64,000 nucleotides of DNA from Apteryx mantelli. Its lineage: Eukaryota; Chordata; Aves; Apterygiformes; Apterygidae. This document shows, piece after piece, positions 21,195 through 33,448 of the stretch. Position 1 is the first letter of the stretch. Every line of letters begins with the position of its first letter. Below the pieces are notes generated by a model that ran no database searches, had not been told where the DNA came from, and saw only the letters and a list, made by a program, of their open reading frames with translations. The stretch spans positions 1,479,424-1,543,423 of the forward strand of contig NC_089979.1 in NCBI RefSeq assembly GCF_036417845.1, read 5' to 3'. Made by a program: the position numbers and the translations under genes.

Positions 21195-24100
21195 AGAATC
21201 ACAGAATCGCTGAGGTTGGAAGGGACCTCTGGAGATCAGCTAGTCCAAGCCCCCTGCTCAAGCAGGGTCACCTCGAGCATGTAGCACAGGATTGCGTCCA
21301 GGCGGGTTTTGAATATCTCCAGAGAAGGAGACTCCACAACCTCTCTGCGCAACCTGTTCCAGTGCGCTCTCACCCTCACAGTGAAAAAGTATTTCCTCAT
21401 GTTCAGATGGAATTGTCTGTGTTTCAGTTGGTGCCCGTTGCCTCGCGTCCTGTCGCTGGGCACCACTCAAAAGAGTCTGCTCCCATCCTCTTGACACCCT
21501 CCCTTCAGATATTTGTACACATTAATAAGATCCCCTCTGTCTTCTCTAGACTAAACAGACCCAGCTCTCTCAGCCTTTCCTCAGAAGAGAGATGCTCCAG
21601 TCCCCCCATCATCTTTGTAGCCCTTCGCTGCACTTGCTCCAGTAGTGCCACATCTCTCTTGTACTGGGCAGCCCAGAACTGGACACACTACTCCAGATGT
21701 GGCCTCACCAGCGCTGAGGAGAGGGGGAGGATCACCTCCCTCCACCTGCTGGCAACACTCTTCCTGATGCACCCCAGCAGACCATTGGCCTTCTTGGCCA
21801 CAAGGCCACATTGCTGCCTCATGCTTCACTTGGTGTCCACCAGCGCTCCCAGATCCTTCTCCGCAGAGCTGCTTTCCAGCAGGGCAACCCACAACCTGTC
21901 CTGGTGCATGCCGTTACTCCTCCCTAGGTGCAGGACCCTGCACTTGCCTTTCTTCAACTTCAGGAGGTTCCTCTCCGCCCACCTCTCCAGCCTGGCCAGG
22001 TCTCTCTCAATGGCAGCACAGCCTTCTGGTGTATCCGCCACTCCTCCCAGTTTTGCATCGTCAGCAAACTTGCTGAGGGTGCACTCTATCCGTTCATCCA
22101 GGTCATTGATGAAGAAGTTGAACAAGACTGCACCCGCTACTGACCCCTGCGGGACACCGCTAGCTACAGGCCTCCAACTAGACTCTGCCCCGCTGAGCAC
22201 AACCCTCTGAGCTCTGCCATTCAGCCGCTTCTCTAGCCACCTCACTGGCCACTCATCTAAACCACACTTCCTGAGCTTGCCTAGGAGGATGTTATGGGAG
22301 ACAGTGTCAAAAGCCTTGCTGAAGTCAAGGGAGACAACATCCACTGCTCTCCCCTCAACCAGCCAGCCACTCATTCCATCAGAGAAGGCTATCAGGTTGG
22401 TTAAGCATGAGTTCCCCTTGGGGAAGCCATGCCGACTACTCCTGATCACCACCTTTTCCTCCACATGCTCGCACAGGGCCTCCAGGATGAGCTGCTCCAT
22501 CACCTCTCCAGGGATCGAGGTGAGCCGGACTGGCCTCTACTTTCCCGCGTCCTCCTTATTGCCCTTTTTGAAGACATTGGGCTGACATTGGCTTTCTTCC
22601 AGTCTTCAGGCACCTCTCCTCTTCTCCATCACCTTTCAAAGGTGAGGCAGAGTGGCTTAGCAATAACGTCCGCCAGCTCCCTCAGCACTCCTGGGTGCAT
22701 CCCATCGGGGCCCATGGATTTGGGCGTGTCAGCTTTGCCTAAATCATCTCTAACACCATCCTCCTCAACCAAGGGAAAGTCTTCCATTCCCCACACTCTC
22801 TCTCTTGCCTCCAGGGTCTGCCATTCCTCACGGCTGGCCTGAGCAGGAAACACTGAAGCAAAGGCGGCATTCAGCAACTCTGCCTTCTCTGCATCCTTCC
22901 TCACCAGGGCACCCGCCCCATCCAGCAGCGCGCCCACATTTTCCCTAGTCTTCCTTTTGCTGCTCATGTATTTGAAGAAGCCCTTCTTGTTGCCCTTGAC
23001 ATCTCTCGCCACATTTAATTCCAAACGGCCCTTGGCCTTCCTCGGCGCATCCCTGCATACTCTGACAACGTTCCTATAGTCCTCCCAAGTGGCCCGTCCG
23101 CCTTTCCACATTCCCTATACTTCCTTCTTCTGTCTGAGTTTTGCCAGGAGCTCCTTGCTCATCCATGCAGGTCTCCTGCCTCCTTTGCTTCACTTCCTAC
23201 TCAGAGGGATGCTCCCACCTTGAGCTTGGAGGAAGTGATGCTTGAATATTAACCAACTCTCTCGCACCCCCCTTCCTTCTAGGGCCCTGTGACGGTGTGC
23301 TCCTTCCCCCCCACTGATGTGCTCTCTCCCCCTCAACCTGACCTCCCTGTAAACAGCACGTATGTAGGGGCTGGTTGAGCATGCGCCAGCTAAGGCCCGT
23401 CTAGTATGCAAATATGACTAGGAGTCAATCATCTCCCCCCCAGAAAGAGGGGGCAGCCCAGAGCCCATTGAGCTCTCCTGCATGGCAGCGGGCTGCACTG
23501 CAGAACCTCCCCTTGAGCAGGGACGCCTCTCAAGGTTACTCCTCGAGGTTGAGAGATTCCTTACCCGCAAAAGATCCTCAATAAGTGATTAATAGCATGC
23601 TGAACTTTTGTGAACTTCGGGAAACTTTCCTGAGTTATATCTCTGACTAATTGCGCACACAATCCCTTAGACATAAACCGTTGACCAAGTCTGGGACTAG
23701 GACTGGATCCAGCCGCACCTAGGCTCCTCTCCGAAGGAGTTTAGAAAGCAAGGAGGTCCAGTCTGAACCTAGTGACTCAACGGGAGGGTTTCCTTCACAC
23801 ACACTCCTTTAGATATGAACCGTTGACCAAGTCTGGGACTAGGACTGGATCCAGCCGCACCTAGGCTCCTCTCCGAAGGAGTTTAGAAAGCAAGGGGGTC
23901 CAGTCTGATCCTTGTGACTCAGTGGGAGGGTCTCCGTTGCACACGCATCTGACCCTGTCCTTCATGCAGTAAATAACTGAGTGAACCTTGCCAATCGAAC
24001 CTCATTAAATCGTTCTTATTTACGATTGAACTTTGTTAAGTCGCTGTCTTACTGCAATAAACGTAGTGCTGCTTCCCTCTTACGAGTGAAGCGCATCACT

Positions 24101-24394
24101 CCTTTCGTGACAGGCCCTAACCCATGCGATTCCTCCAAGGAGCTCCCTGAAGAGGACAAAGTTTGCTCTCCCGAAGTCAACGGTTGCGATCCTACTCAGT
24201 GCCCTGCCTCCTCCTCGCAGCACCCGGAATTCCACCATCTCATGGGCACTGCAGCCAAGGCTGCCCCCAACCTTCACGTCTTCAACCAGTCCTCCTTTGT
24301 TTGGTAGTACGAGGTCCAGCAGCACACCTCTCCTTGGTGCCTCCTCCACCACCTGTGTCAAGAAGTTGTCATCAACGCTCTGCAGGAAACCATG
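21195..24394 (-). mobile_element. CR1 LINE insert 4, interrupted by a solo LTR (right type)
   Basis: First insert of the right type: reverse transcriptase segment 21826-22503 reads GLDEWPVRWLEKRLNGRAQ, and the upstream segment (22629-23111) reads FASVFPAQAS and GKADTPKS, where inserts 1-3 have FASVFLAQAS and GKADAPKS. Confidence 0.93.
23288..24112 (+). mobile_element. Solo LTR 4 (endogenous retrovirus fossil), long form
   Basis: 825 bp with GGCCC on both sides. The extra length is a second copy of the internal 142 bp repeat; the two copies (about 23,665-23,806 and 23,807-23,948) differ from each other at several sites. Confidence 0.85.
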
Positions 24395-25380
24395 CCCCAT
24401 GCACGCCTGCGCTTCCCCGCCGCAATGGACAGACGCAAGCCTCTCCCATCCAACACCACTCACAGCACTGCCCTCACCCCTTTGCACTCACCCAGACACC
24501 ACACCCTAAATGCCCTTGCTCGCCTGCCACACGCCCCATCTCACACTCACACTCCACCTCTGCCTCTCACAACACTCACCACCTCTCCCAAACCTCCACA
24601 GCCCTTGCAAGGGCACCCGCATCAACGACTGCCCTGTGACACACAAAGACCACCCTGGCAACGGGCTGCCGGCAGCAAAGGCGACCCCAAGCAGTGGCCA
24701 GCACCGCCTTCTCGCCAGAAGCACGCACTACGGCTTGCTAACACAGAACCAGGCCGACGGACAACAACGGCCTTCTCTTGCAAACACCCTTCCTCCCCTT
24801 CCTCCATTGCCACTCCCACGCACCGCCACACGACCGCAGAAGACAAAACACGCAGCCTCCTTTCGCACAACTGACACCTTGCACCCAACACACACGGCAA
24901 CCCACCACCGTAGCCAACCTGACCACAAAGGCAAGGACTAAAGAAGGCAGCCAACATGATCGCAGGGGCAGGGCCGCATGGCCAACACTCCTGGCAACGC
25001 CACGCCAGCCTCCCTGCTGGCAGACAAAATCGGGGGCCCTCCTCACAACGCACACCCAAACCACACCACACAACTGCCACACGCTCACCTCACTGACGAC
25101 ACCCGGCCTCTCCTACACTTTGGCAACTACGTCCGCCCGCCCGCCCGCCCTGACACGCACCTGCCACCAAAATCCTACGGCCTTAATAGGCTCCCTTGAA
25201 AGGGACCGCTGCCCCATAATGGGCACCTCCGAAACACCAGGAAATGAAAAGGCAGCGTTGCGGCAAGGAAACCAACCCACGCTTCATTACTTGCGAGGGT
25301 TTGCGCCTTCAAGAGCACCTGCATCCAAAAGGCCGTCATGCGCAAAGGCCGTCCCATCGCCTCCGGCGCTCCGCCACCAG

Positions 25381-25388
25381 CATAAAAG
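25381..25388 (+). promoter_or_regulatory. TATA-like box, feather keratin gene 5
   Basis: CATAAAAG, same spacing to exon 1 (donor at 25451/25452). Confidence 0.8.
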
Positions 25389-25989
25389 CCCAGGCAACGC
25401 AGCACTCCCTCACACACTTCTCCTCCCGCCTTCTCCTCCTCCACGAACAAGGTGAGTCGCAACCTCCGGACCCTTCTTCGCCCAACTCCTTTCTCCCCTC
25501 ACACACACTGCCCGGCACATACTCCCTCCTACGCCCTACTCTCCTTCTCAGCCAAGGGCCAAGCTGCCGCAAGCTCTCGCAGACAGACAGCCTGCCCTTT
25601 CCCTCACCTTCCTCGTGGGCTACGCGCTCGCACACAAGCTGCCCTCTGCCTCTGACACACCAACTCCCTCACTGCCTCCTTCCTCTTCGACACCCTCTCA
25701 CTCGGCCCACACCTCTCACCTCCACCTCTGCCCGCACGCAGCGACAGCACACGAGCCGTCGCGCTACTGCGCACAGCCCCTCCGCCACCTGCCCCACGCA
25801 CCGAGCAGACAAACCTGCACCCTCTGCACGGGCAACCCTCGGCACGCACCTGCAGCACCCCTTCCGCATCCCAACACCCCTGCTCCACACACACACAGCA
25901 CAGGCCCCCCACTCCCTTCGCCTCCTCACACGCGCCTCCTCACACTTTCTCAACACCCCCTCTTCCAGGACCCTCTCCACAACACAGAC

Positions 25990-26286
25990 ATGGCCTGCTA
26001 CGACCTCTGCAGCCCCTGCGGACCCACCCCGCTGGCTAACAGCTGCAGCGAGCCCTGCGTCAGGCAGTGCGAGCACTCCCGCATTGCCATCCAGCCTCCC
26101 ACCCTTCTCGTCACCCTGCCCGGACCCATCCTCACCTCCTTCCCCCAGAACACTGCCCTCGGATCCACCACTGCAGCTGCCTTGGGGAACGCTCTTGCTA
26201 CTCAGGGAGTGCCCATCTCCTCCGGACGCTTCACCTTCGGCGACCTTAGCTGCTTCCCCTGCGGGAGAGGCTGCAACCCCTGCTAA
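25990..26286 (+). CDS. Feather keratin gene 5
   Basis: 98 residues with Asn67, Ala68 and Thr71 (LGNALATQG), the right-type protein. The 5'UTR intron is 25452-25968, 517 bp, 18 bp shorter than in genes 1-4; the missing bases lie near 25,540, where genes 1-4 read TTCCCTCGCTCGCC. Donor and acceptor are unchanged. Confidence 0.95.
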   Translation: MACYDLCSPCGPTPLANSCSEPCVRQCEHSRIAIQPPTLLVTLPGPILTSFPQNTALGSTTAAALGNALATQGVPISSGRFTFGDLSCFPCGRGCNPC

Positions 26287-26718
26287 GGCACCTCCCCACC
26301 ACCACCAACAACACCCTGCAACGCTCCGGACCCACTGAGCATGTGCCTCCGTGACACCGGCAACACAGGGGCTCACCAGCCACGCCTCTGCCTCTCCAGC
26401 AAGACACCAAGCAAGCAAGCGGGCAAGGCGCACAGCCTCACCTCTTGCAGACACGCACAAGGCACCTCCTGCTCTTCTCCCACTTCCTTCCTGGCATCGC
26501 CCCTTCTCCTGCTTCCACCGCTCTCCCGCAAATGCACGTGCTCCCAAGGCTAAGACCGTGACGGACCACCTACGAGATACTTCCCCCACGCCCCATGAAG
26601 ACCTCTGTGCTCTGCCAGTATCCGCTGCGCACAGCCAGGCCACACTGGTGCTCCTCCTACTTCCACCTCACGCCGCCTCCCGGACACTTTCCCATCCTTC
26701 CTCTCACTCTTTTCCAGC

Positions 26719-26724
26719 AATAAA
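26719..26724 (+). terminator. Poly(A) signal, feather keratin gene 5
   Basis: AATAAA 433 bp after the stop. Confidence 0.8.
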
Positions 26725-27321
26725 CGTCTGCTGCATCCCACATGGAGACGCCTCCTCTGCCTTTCTTCTCACAAGACTCTTCCAGTCTCTCCACACACAA
26801 ACACAGGGCTCTCGAGGACAGCGGGGTGCCCGCGTGGCTGCCTGCGTGCCTGGCAGACAAGGGGCCTGCCCTCTACCCCCTTCAAGATGGCCACAGCAAG
26901 CCCGTCCCAACACAAGCACACCCATGCGCACACACAGCCTGCCAGCGGCCACCAGACACCTGCCCCACCAGCGCCAGCACCTCTCCCTAGAAAAAAATCA
27001 CCAACAGCCATGCTGGCCTCCACGGTCCCTTCCAGCGCACGACACAACACCCTCCCTTCACCAAACAAGGCCTTGCACACACTAAGGCCCCTCCGCCCAG
27101 GGCTCTCACGCAACCCCACCCTGCCTCCACACACTCCACCAACTCTCCGCCTCACCACCACTTTCGAGCCCTCACAAGCAACACTCCCACACAAGCCCAA
27201 GGAAACGCTGCACAGTAGGGAAGACAAACAAAGGGCCAATAAAAGAACAAAGCAGCAAACACACCTCATTTCCCCACAACTAGCGGCGTAACTGGCCTCA
27301 CTTACACAAGGCAATTGACAC

Positions 27322-30300
27322 AGAATCACAGAATCGCTGAGGTTGGAAGGGACCTCTGGAGATCAGCTAGTCCAAGCCCCCTGCTCAAGCAGGGTCACCT
27401 CGAGCATGTAGCACAGGATTGCGTCCAGGCGGGTTTTGAATATCTCCAGAGAAGGAGACTCCACAACCTCTCTGCGCAACCTGTTCCAGTGCGCTCTCAC
27501 CCTCACAGTGAAAAAGTATTTCCTCATGTTCAGATGGAATTGTCTGTGTTTCAGTTGGTGCCCGTTGCCTCGCGTCCTGTCGCTGGGCACCACTCAAAAG
27601 AGTCTGCTCCCATCCTCTTGACACCCTCCCTTCAGATATTTGTACACATTAATAAGATCCCCTCTGTCTTCTCTAGACTAAACAGACCCAGCTCTCTCAG
27701 CCTTTCCTCAGAAGAGAGATGCTCCAGTCCCCCCATCATCTTTGTAGCCCTTCGCTGCACTTGCTCCAGTAGTGCCACATCTCTCTTGTACTGGGCAGCC
27801 CAGAACTGGACACACTACTCCAGATGTGGCCTCACCAGCGCTGAGGAGAGGGGGAGGATCACCTCCCTCCACCTGCTGGCAACACTCTTCCTGATGCACC
27901 CCAGCAGACCATTGGCCTTCTTGGCCACAAGGCCACATTGCTGCCTCATGCTTCACTTGGTGTCCACCAGCGCTCCCAGATCCTTCTCCGCAGAGCTGCT
28001 TTCCAGCAGGGCAACCCACAACCTGTCCTGGTGCATGCCGTTACTCCTCCCTAGGTGCAGGACCCTGCACTTGCCTTTCTTCAACTTCAGGAGGTTCCTC
28101 TCCGCCCACCTCTCCAGCCTGGCCAGGTCTCTCTCAATGGCAGCACAGCCTTCTGGTGTATCCGCCACTCCTCCCAGTTTTGCATCGTCAGCAAACTTGC
28201 TGAGGGTGCACTCTATCCGTTCATCCAGGTCATTGATGAAGAAGTTGAACAAGACTGCACCCGCTACTGACCCCTGCGGGACACCGCTAGCTACAGGCCT
28301 CCAACTAGACTCTGCCCCGCTGAGCACAACCCTCTGAGCTCTGCCATTCAGCCGCTTCTCTAGCCACCTCACTGGCCACTCATCTAAACCACACTTCCTG
28401 AGCTTGCCTAGGAGGATGTTATGGGAGACAGTGTCAAAAGCCTTGCTGAAGTCAAGGGAGACAACATCCACTGCTCTCCCCTCAACCAGCCAGCCACTCA
28501 TTCCATCAGAGAAGGCTATCAGGTTGGTTAAGCATGAGTTCCCCTTGGGGAAGCCATGCCGACTACTCCTGATCACCACCTTTTCCTCCACATGCTCGCA
28601 CAGGGCCTCCAGGATGAGCTGCTCCATCACCTCTCCAGGGATCGAGGTGAGCCGGACTGGCCTCTACTTTCCCGCGTCCTCCTTATTGCCCTTTTTGAAG
28701 ACATTGGGCTGACATTGGCTTTCTTCCAGTCTTCAGGCACCTCTCCTCTTCTCCATCACCTTTCAAAGGTGAGGCAGAGTGGCTTAGCAATAACGTCCGC
28801 CAGCTCCCTCAGCACTCCTGGGTGCATCCCATCGGGGCCCATGGATTTGGGCGTGTCAGCTTTGCCTAAATCATCTCTAACACCATCCTCCTCAACCAAG
28901 GGAAAGTCTTCCATTCCCCACACTCTCTCTCTTGCCTCCAGGGTCTGCCATTCCTCACGGCTGGCCTGAGCAGGAAACACTGAAGCAAAGGCGGCATTCA
29001 GCAACTCTGCCTTCTCTGCATCCTTCCTCACCAGGGCACCCGCCCCATCCAGCAGCGCGCCCACATTTTCCCTAGTCTTCCTTTTGCTGCTCATGTATTT
29101 GAAGAAGCCCTTCTTGTTGCCCTTGACATCTCTCGCCACATTTAATTCCAAACGGCCCTTGGCCTTCCTCGGCGCATCCCTGCATACTCTGACAACGTTC
29201 CTATAGTCCTCCCAAGTGGCCCGTCCGCCTTTCCACATTCCCTATACTTCCTTCTTCTGTCTGAGTTTTGCCAGGAGCTCCTTGCTCATCCATGCAGGTC
29301 TCCTGCCTCCTTTGCTTCACTTCCTACTCAGAGGGATGCTCCCACCTTGAGCTTGGAGGAAGTGATGCTTGAATATTAACCAACTCTCTCGCACCCCCCT
29401 TCCTTCTAGGGCCCTGTGACGGTGTGCTCCTTCCCCCCCACTGATGTGCTCTCTCCCCCTCAACCTGACCTCCCTGTAAACAGCACGTATGTAGGGGCTG
29501 GTTGAGCATGCGCCAGCTAAGGCCCGTCTAGTATGCAAATATGACTAGGAGTCAATCATCTCCCCCCCAGAAAGAGGGGGCAGCCCAGAGCCCATTGAGC
29601 TCTCCTGCATGGCAGCGGGCTGCACTGCAGAACCTCCCCTTGAGCAGGGACGCCTCTCAAGGTTACTCCTCGAGGTTGAGAGATTCCTTACCCGCAAAAG
29701 ATCCTCAATAAGTGATTAATAGCATGCTGAACTTTTGTGAACTTCGGGAAACTTTCCTGAGTTATATCTCTGACTAATTGCGCACACAATCCCTTAGACA
29801 TAAACCGTTGACCAAGTCTGGGACTAGGACTGGATCCAGCCGCACCTAGGCTCCTCTCCGAAGGAGTTTAGAAAGCAAGGAGGTCCAGTCTGAACCTAGT
29901 GACTCAACGGGAGGGTTTCCTTCACACACACTCCTTTAGATATGAACCGTTGACCAAGTCTGGGACTAGGACTGGATCCAGCCGCACCTAGGCTCCTCTC
30001 CGAAGGAGTTTAGAAAGCAAGGGGGTCCAGTCTGATCCTTGTGACTCAGTGGGAGGGTCTCCGTTGCACACGCATCTGACCCTGTCCTTCATGCAGTAAA
30101 TAACTGAGTGAACCTTGCCAATCGAACCTCATTAAATCGTTCTTATTTACGATTGAACTTTGTTAAGTCGCTGTCTTACTGCAATAAACGTAGTGCTGCT
30201 TCCCTCTTACGAGTGAAGCGCATCACTCCTTTCGTGACAGGCCCTAACCCATGCGATTCCTCCAAGGAGCTCCCTGAAGAGGACAAAGTTTGCTCTCCCG

Positions 30301-30521
30301 AAGTCAACGGTTGCGATCCTACTCAGTGCCCTGCCTCCTCCTCGCAGCACCCGGAATTCCACCATCTCATGGGCACTGCAGCCAAGGCTGCCCCCAACCT
30401 TCACGTCTTCAACCAGTCCTCCTTTGTTTGGTAGTACGAGGTCCAGCAGCACACCTCTCCTTGGTGCCTCCTCCAACACCTGTGTCAAGAAGTTGTCATC
30501 AACGCTCTGCAGGAAACCATG
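27322..30521 (-). mobile_element. CR1 LINE insert 5, interrupted by a solo LTR (right type)
   Basis: Right-type variants as in insert 4 (DEWPVRWLEKRLNG, reverse transcriptase segment 27953-28630). Confidence 0.93.
29415..30239 (+). mobile_element. Solo LTR 5 (endogenous retrovirus fossil), long form
   Basis: 825 bp, GGCCC on both sides, two copies of the internal 142 bp repeat. Confidence 0.85.
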
Positions 30522-31507
30522 CCCCATGCACGCCTGCGCTTCCCCGCCGCAATGGACAGACGCAAGCCTCTCCCATCCAACACCACTCACAGCACTGCCC
30601 TCACCCCTTTGCACTCACCCAGACACCACACCCTAAATGCCCTTGCTCGCCTGCCACACGCCCCATCTCACACTCACACTCCACCTCTGCCTCTCACAAC
30701 ACTCACCACCTCTCCCAAACCTCCACAGCCCTTGCAAGGGCACCTGCATCAACGACTGCCCTGTGACACACAAAGACCACCCTGGCAACGGGCTGCCGGC
30801 AGCAAAGGCGACCCCAAGCAGTGGCCAGCACCGCCTTCTCGCCAGAAGCACGCACTACGGCTTGCTAACACAGAACCAGGCCGACGGACAACAACGGCCT
30901 TCTCTTGCAAACACCCTTCCTCCCCTTCCTCCATTGCCACTCCCACGCACCGCCACACGACCGCAGAAGACAAAACACGCAGCCTCCTTTCGCACAACTG
31001 ACACCTTGCACCCAACACACACGGCAACCCACCACCGTAGCCAACCTGACCACAAAGGCAAGGACTAAAGAAGGCAGCCAACATGATCGCAGGGGCAGGG
31101 CCGCATGGCCAACACTCCTGGCAACGCCACGCCAGCCTCCCTGCTGGCAGACAAAATCGGGGGCCCTCCTCACAACGCACACCCAAACCACACCACACAA
31201 CTGCCACACGCTCACCTCACTGACGACACCCGGCCTCTCCTACACTTTGGCAACTACGTCCGCCCGCCCGCCCGCCCTGACACGCACCTGCCACCAAAAT
31301 CCTACGGCCTTAATAGGCTCCCTTGAAAGGGACCGCTGCCCCATAATGGGCACCTCCGAAACACCAGGAAATGAAAAGGCAGCGTTGCGGCAAGGAAACC
31401 AACCCACGCTTCATTACTTGCGAGGGTTTGCGCCTTCAAGAGCACCTGCATCCAAAAGGCCGTCATGCGCAAAGGCCGTCCCATCGCCTCCGGCGCTCCG
31501 CCACCAG

Positions 31508-31515
31508 CATAAAAG
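31508..31515 (+). promoter_or_regulatory. TATA-like box, feather keratin gene 6
   Basis: CATAAAAG, same spacing to exon 1 (donor at 31578/31579). Confidence 0.8.
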
Positions 31516-32116
31516 CCCAGGCAACGCAGCACTCCCTCACACACTTCTCCTCCCGCCTTCTCCTCCTCCACGAACAAGGTGAGTCGCAACCTCCGGACCC
31601 TTCTTCGCCCAACTCCTTTCTCCCCTCACACACACTGCCCGGCACATACTCCCTCCTACGCCCTACTCTCCTTCTCAGCCAAGGGCCAAGCTGCCGCAAG
31701 CTCTCGCAGACAGACAGCCTGCCCTTTCCCTCACCTTCCTCGTGGGCTACGCGCTCGCACACAAGCTGCCCTCTGCCTCTGACACACCAACTCCCTCACT
31801 GCCTCCTTCCTCTTCGACACCCTCTCACTCGGCCCACACCTCTCACCTCCACCTCTGCCCGCACGCAGCGACAGCACACGAGCCGTCGCGCTACTGCGCA
31901 CAGCCCCTCCGCCACCTGCCCCACGCACCGAGCAGACAAACCTGCACCCTCTGCACGGGCAACCCTCGGCACGCACCTGCAGCACCCCTTCCGCATCCCA
32001 ACACCCCTGCTCCACACACACACAGCACAGGCCCCCCACTCCCTTCGCCTCCTCACACGCGCCTCCTCACACTTTCTCAACACCCCCTCTTCCAGGACCC
32101 TCTCCACAACACAGAC

Positions 32117-32413
32117 ATGGCCTGCTACGACCTCTGCAGCCCCTGCGGACCCACCCCGCTGGCTAACAGCTGCAGCGAGCCCTGCGTCAGGCAGTGCGAG
32201 CACTCCCGCATTGCCATCCAGCCTCCCACCCTTCTCGTCACCCTGCCCGGACCCATCCTCACCTCCTTCCCCCAGAACACTGCCCTCGGATCCACCACTG
32301 CAGCTGCCTTGGGGAACGCTCTTGCTACTCAGGGAGTGCCCATCTCCTCCGGACGCTTCACCTTCGGCGACCTTAGCTGCTTCCCCTGCGGGAGAGGCTG
32401 CAACCCCTGCTAA
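32117..32413 (+). CDS. Feather keratin gene 6
   Basis: Protein identical to gene 5 (Asn67, Thr71). Intron 31579-32095 is the short 517 bp form. The 3'UTR differs from gene 5 just after the stop (CACCACCAACAACAAC rather than CACCACCACCAACAAC) and near 32,733 (CTCTGAGCTCTG), and shares both with gene 7; genes 6 and 7 are therefore the closest pair in the array. Confidence 0.95.
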   Translation: MACYDLCSPCGPTPLANSCSEPCVRQCEHSRIAIQPPTLLVTLPGPILTSFPQNTALGSTTAAALGNALATQGVPISSGRFTFGDLSCFPCGRGCNPC

Positions 32414-32845
32414 GGCACCTCCCCACCACCAACAACAACACCCTGCAACGCTCCGGACCCACTGAGCATGTGCCTCCGTGACACCGGCAACACAGGGGCT
32501 CACCAGCCACGCCTCTGCCTCTCCAGCAAGACACCAAGCAAGCAAGCGGGCAAGGCGCACAGCCTCACCTCTTGCAGACACGCACAAGGCACCTCCTGCT
32601 CTTCTCCCACTTCCTTCCTGGCATCGCCCCTTCTCCTGCTTCCACCGCTCTCCCGCAAATGCACGTGCTCCCAAGGCTAAGACCGTGACGGACCACCTAC
32701 GAGATACTTCCCCCACGCCCCATGAAGACCTCTGAGCTCTGCCAGTATCCGCTGCGCACAGCCAGGCCACACTGGTGCTCCTCCTACTTCCACCTCACGC
32801 CGCCTCCCGGACACTTTCCCATCCTTCCTCTCACTCTTTTCCAGC

Positions 32846-32851
32846 AATAAA
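32846..32851 (+). terminator. Poly(A) signal, feather keratin gene 6
   Basis: AATAAA 433 bp after the stop. Confidence 0.8.
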
Positions 32852-33448
32852 CGTCTGCTGCATCCCACATGGAGACGCCTCCTCTGCCTTTCTTCTCACA
32901 AGACTCTTCCAGTCTCTCCACACACAAACACAGGGCTCTCGAGGACAGCGGGGTGCCCGCGTGGCTGCCTGCGTGCCTGGCAGACAAGGGGCCTGCCCTC
33001 TACCCCCTTCAAGATGGCCACAGCAAGCCCGTCCCAACACAAGCACACCCATGCGCACACACAGCCTGCCAGCGGCCACCAGACACCTGCCCCACCAGCG
33101 CCAGCACCTCTCCCTAGAAAAAAATCACCAACAGCCATGCTGGCCTCCACGGTCCCTTCCAGCGCACGACACAACACCCTCCCTTCACCAAACAAGGCCT
33201 TGCACACACTAAGGCCCCTCCGCCCAGGGCTCTCACGCAACCCCACCCTGCCTCCACACACTCCACCAACTCTCCGCCTCACCACCACTTTCGAGCCCTC
33301 ACAAGCAACACTCCCACACAAGCCCAAGGAAACGCTGCACAGTAGGGAAGACAAACAAAGGGCCAATAAAAGAACAAAGCAGCAAACACACCTCATTTCC
33401 CCACAACTAGCGGCGTAACTGGCCTCACTTACACAAGGCAATTGACAC

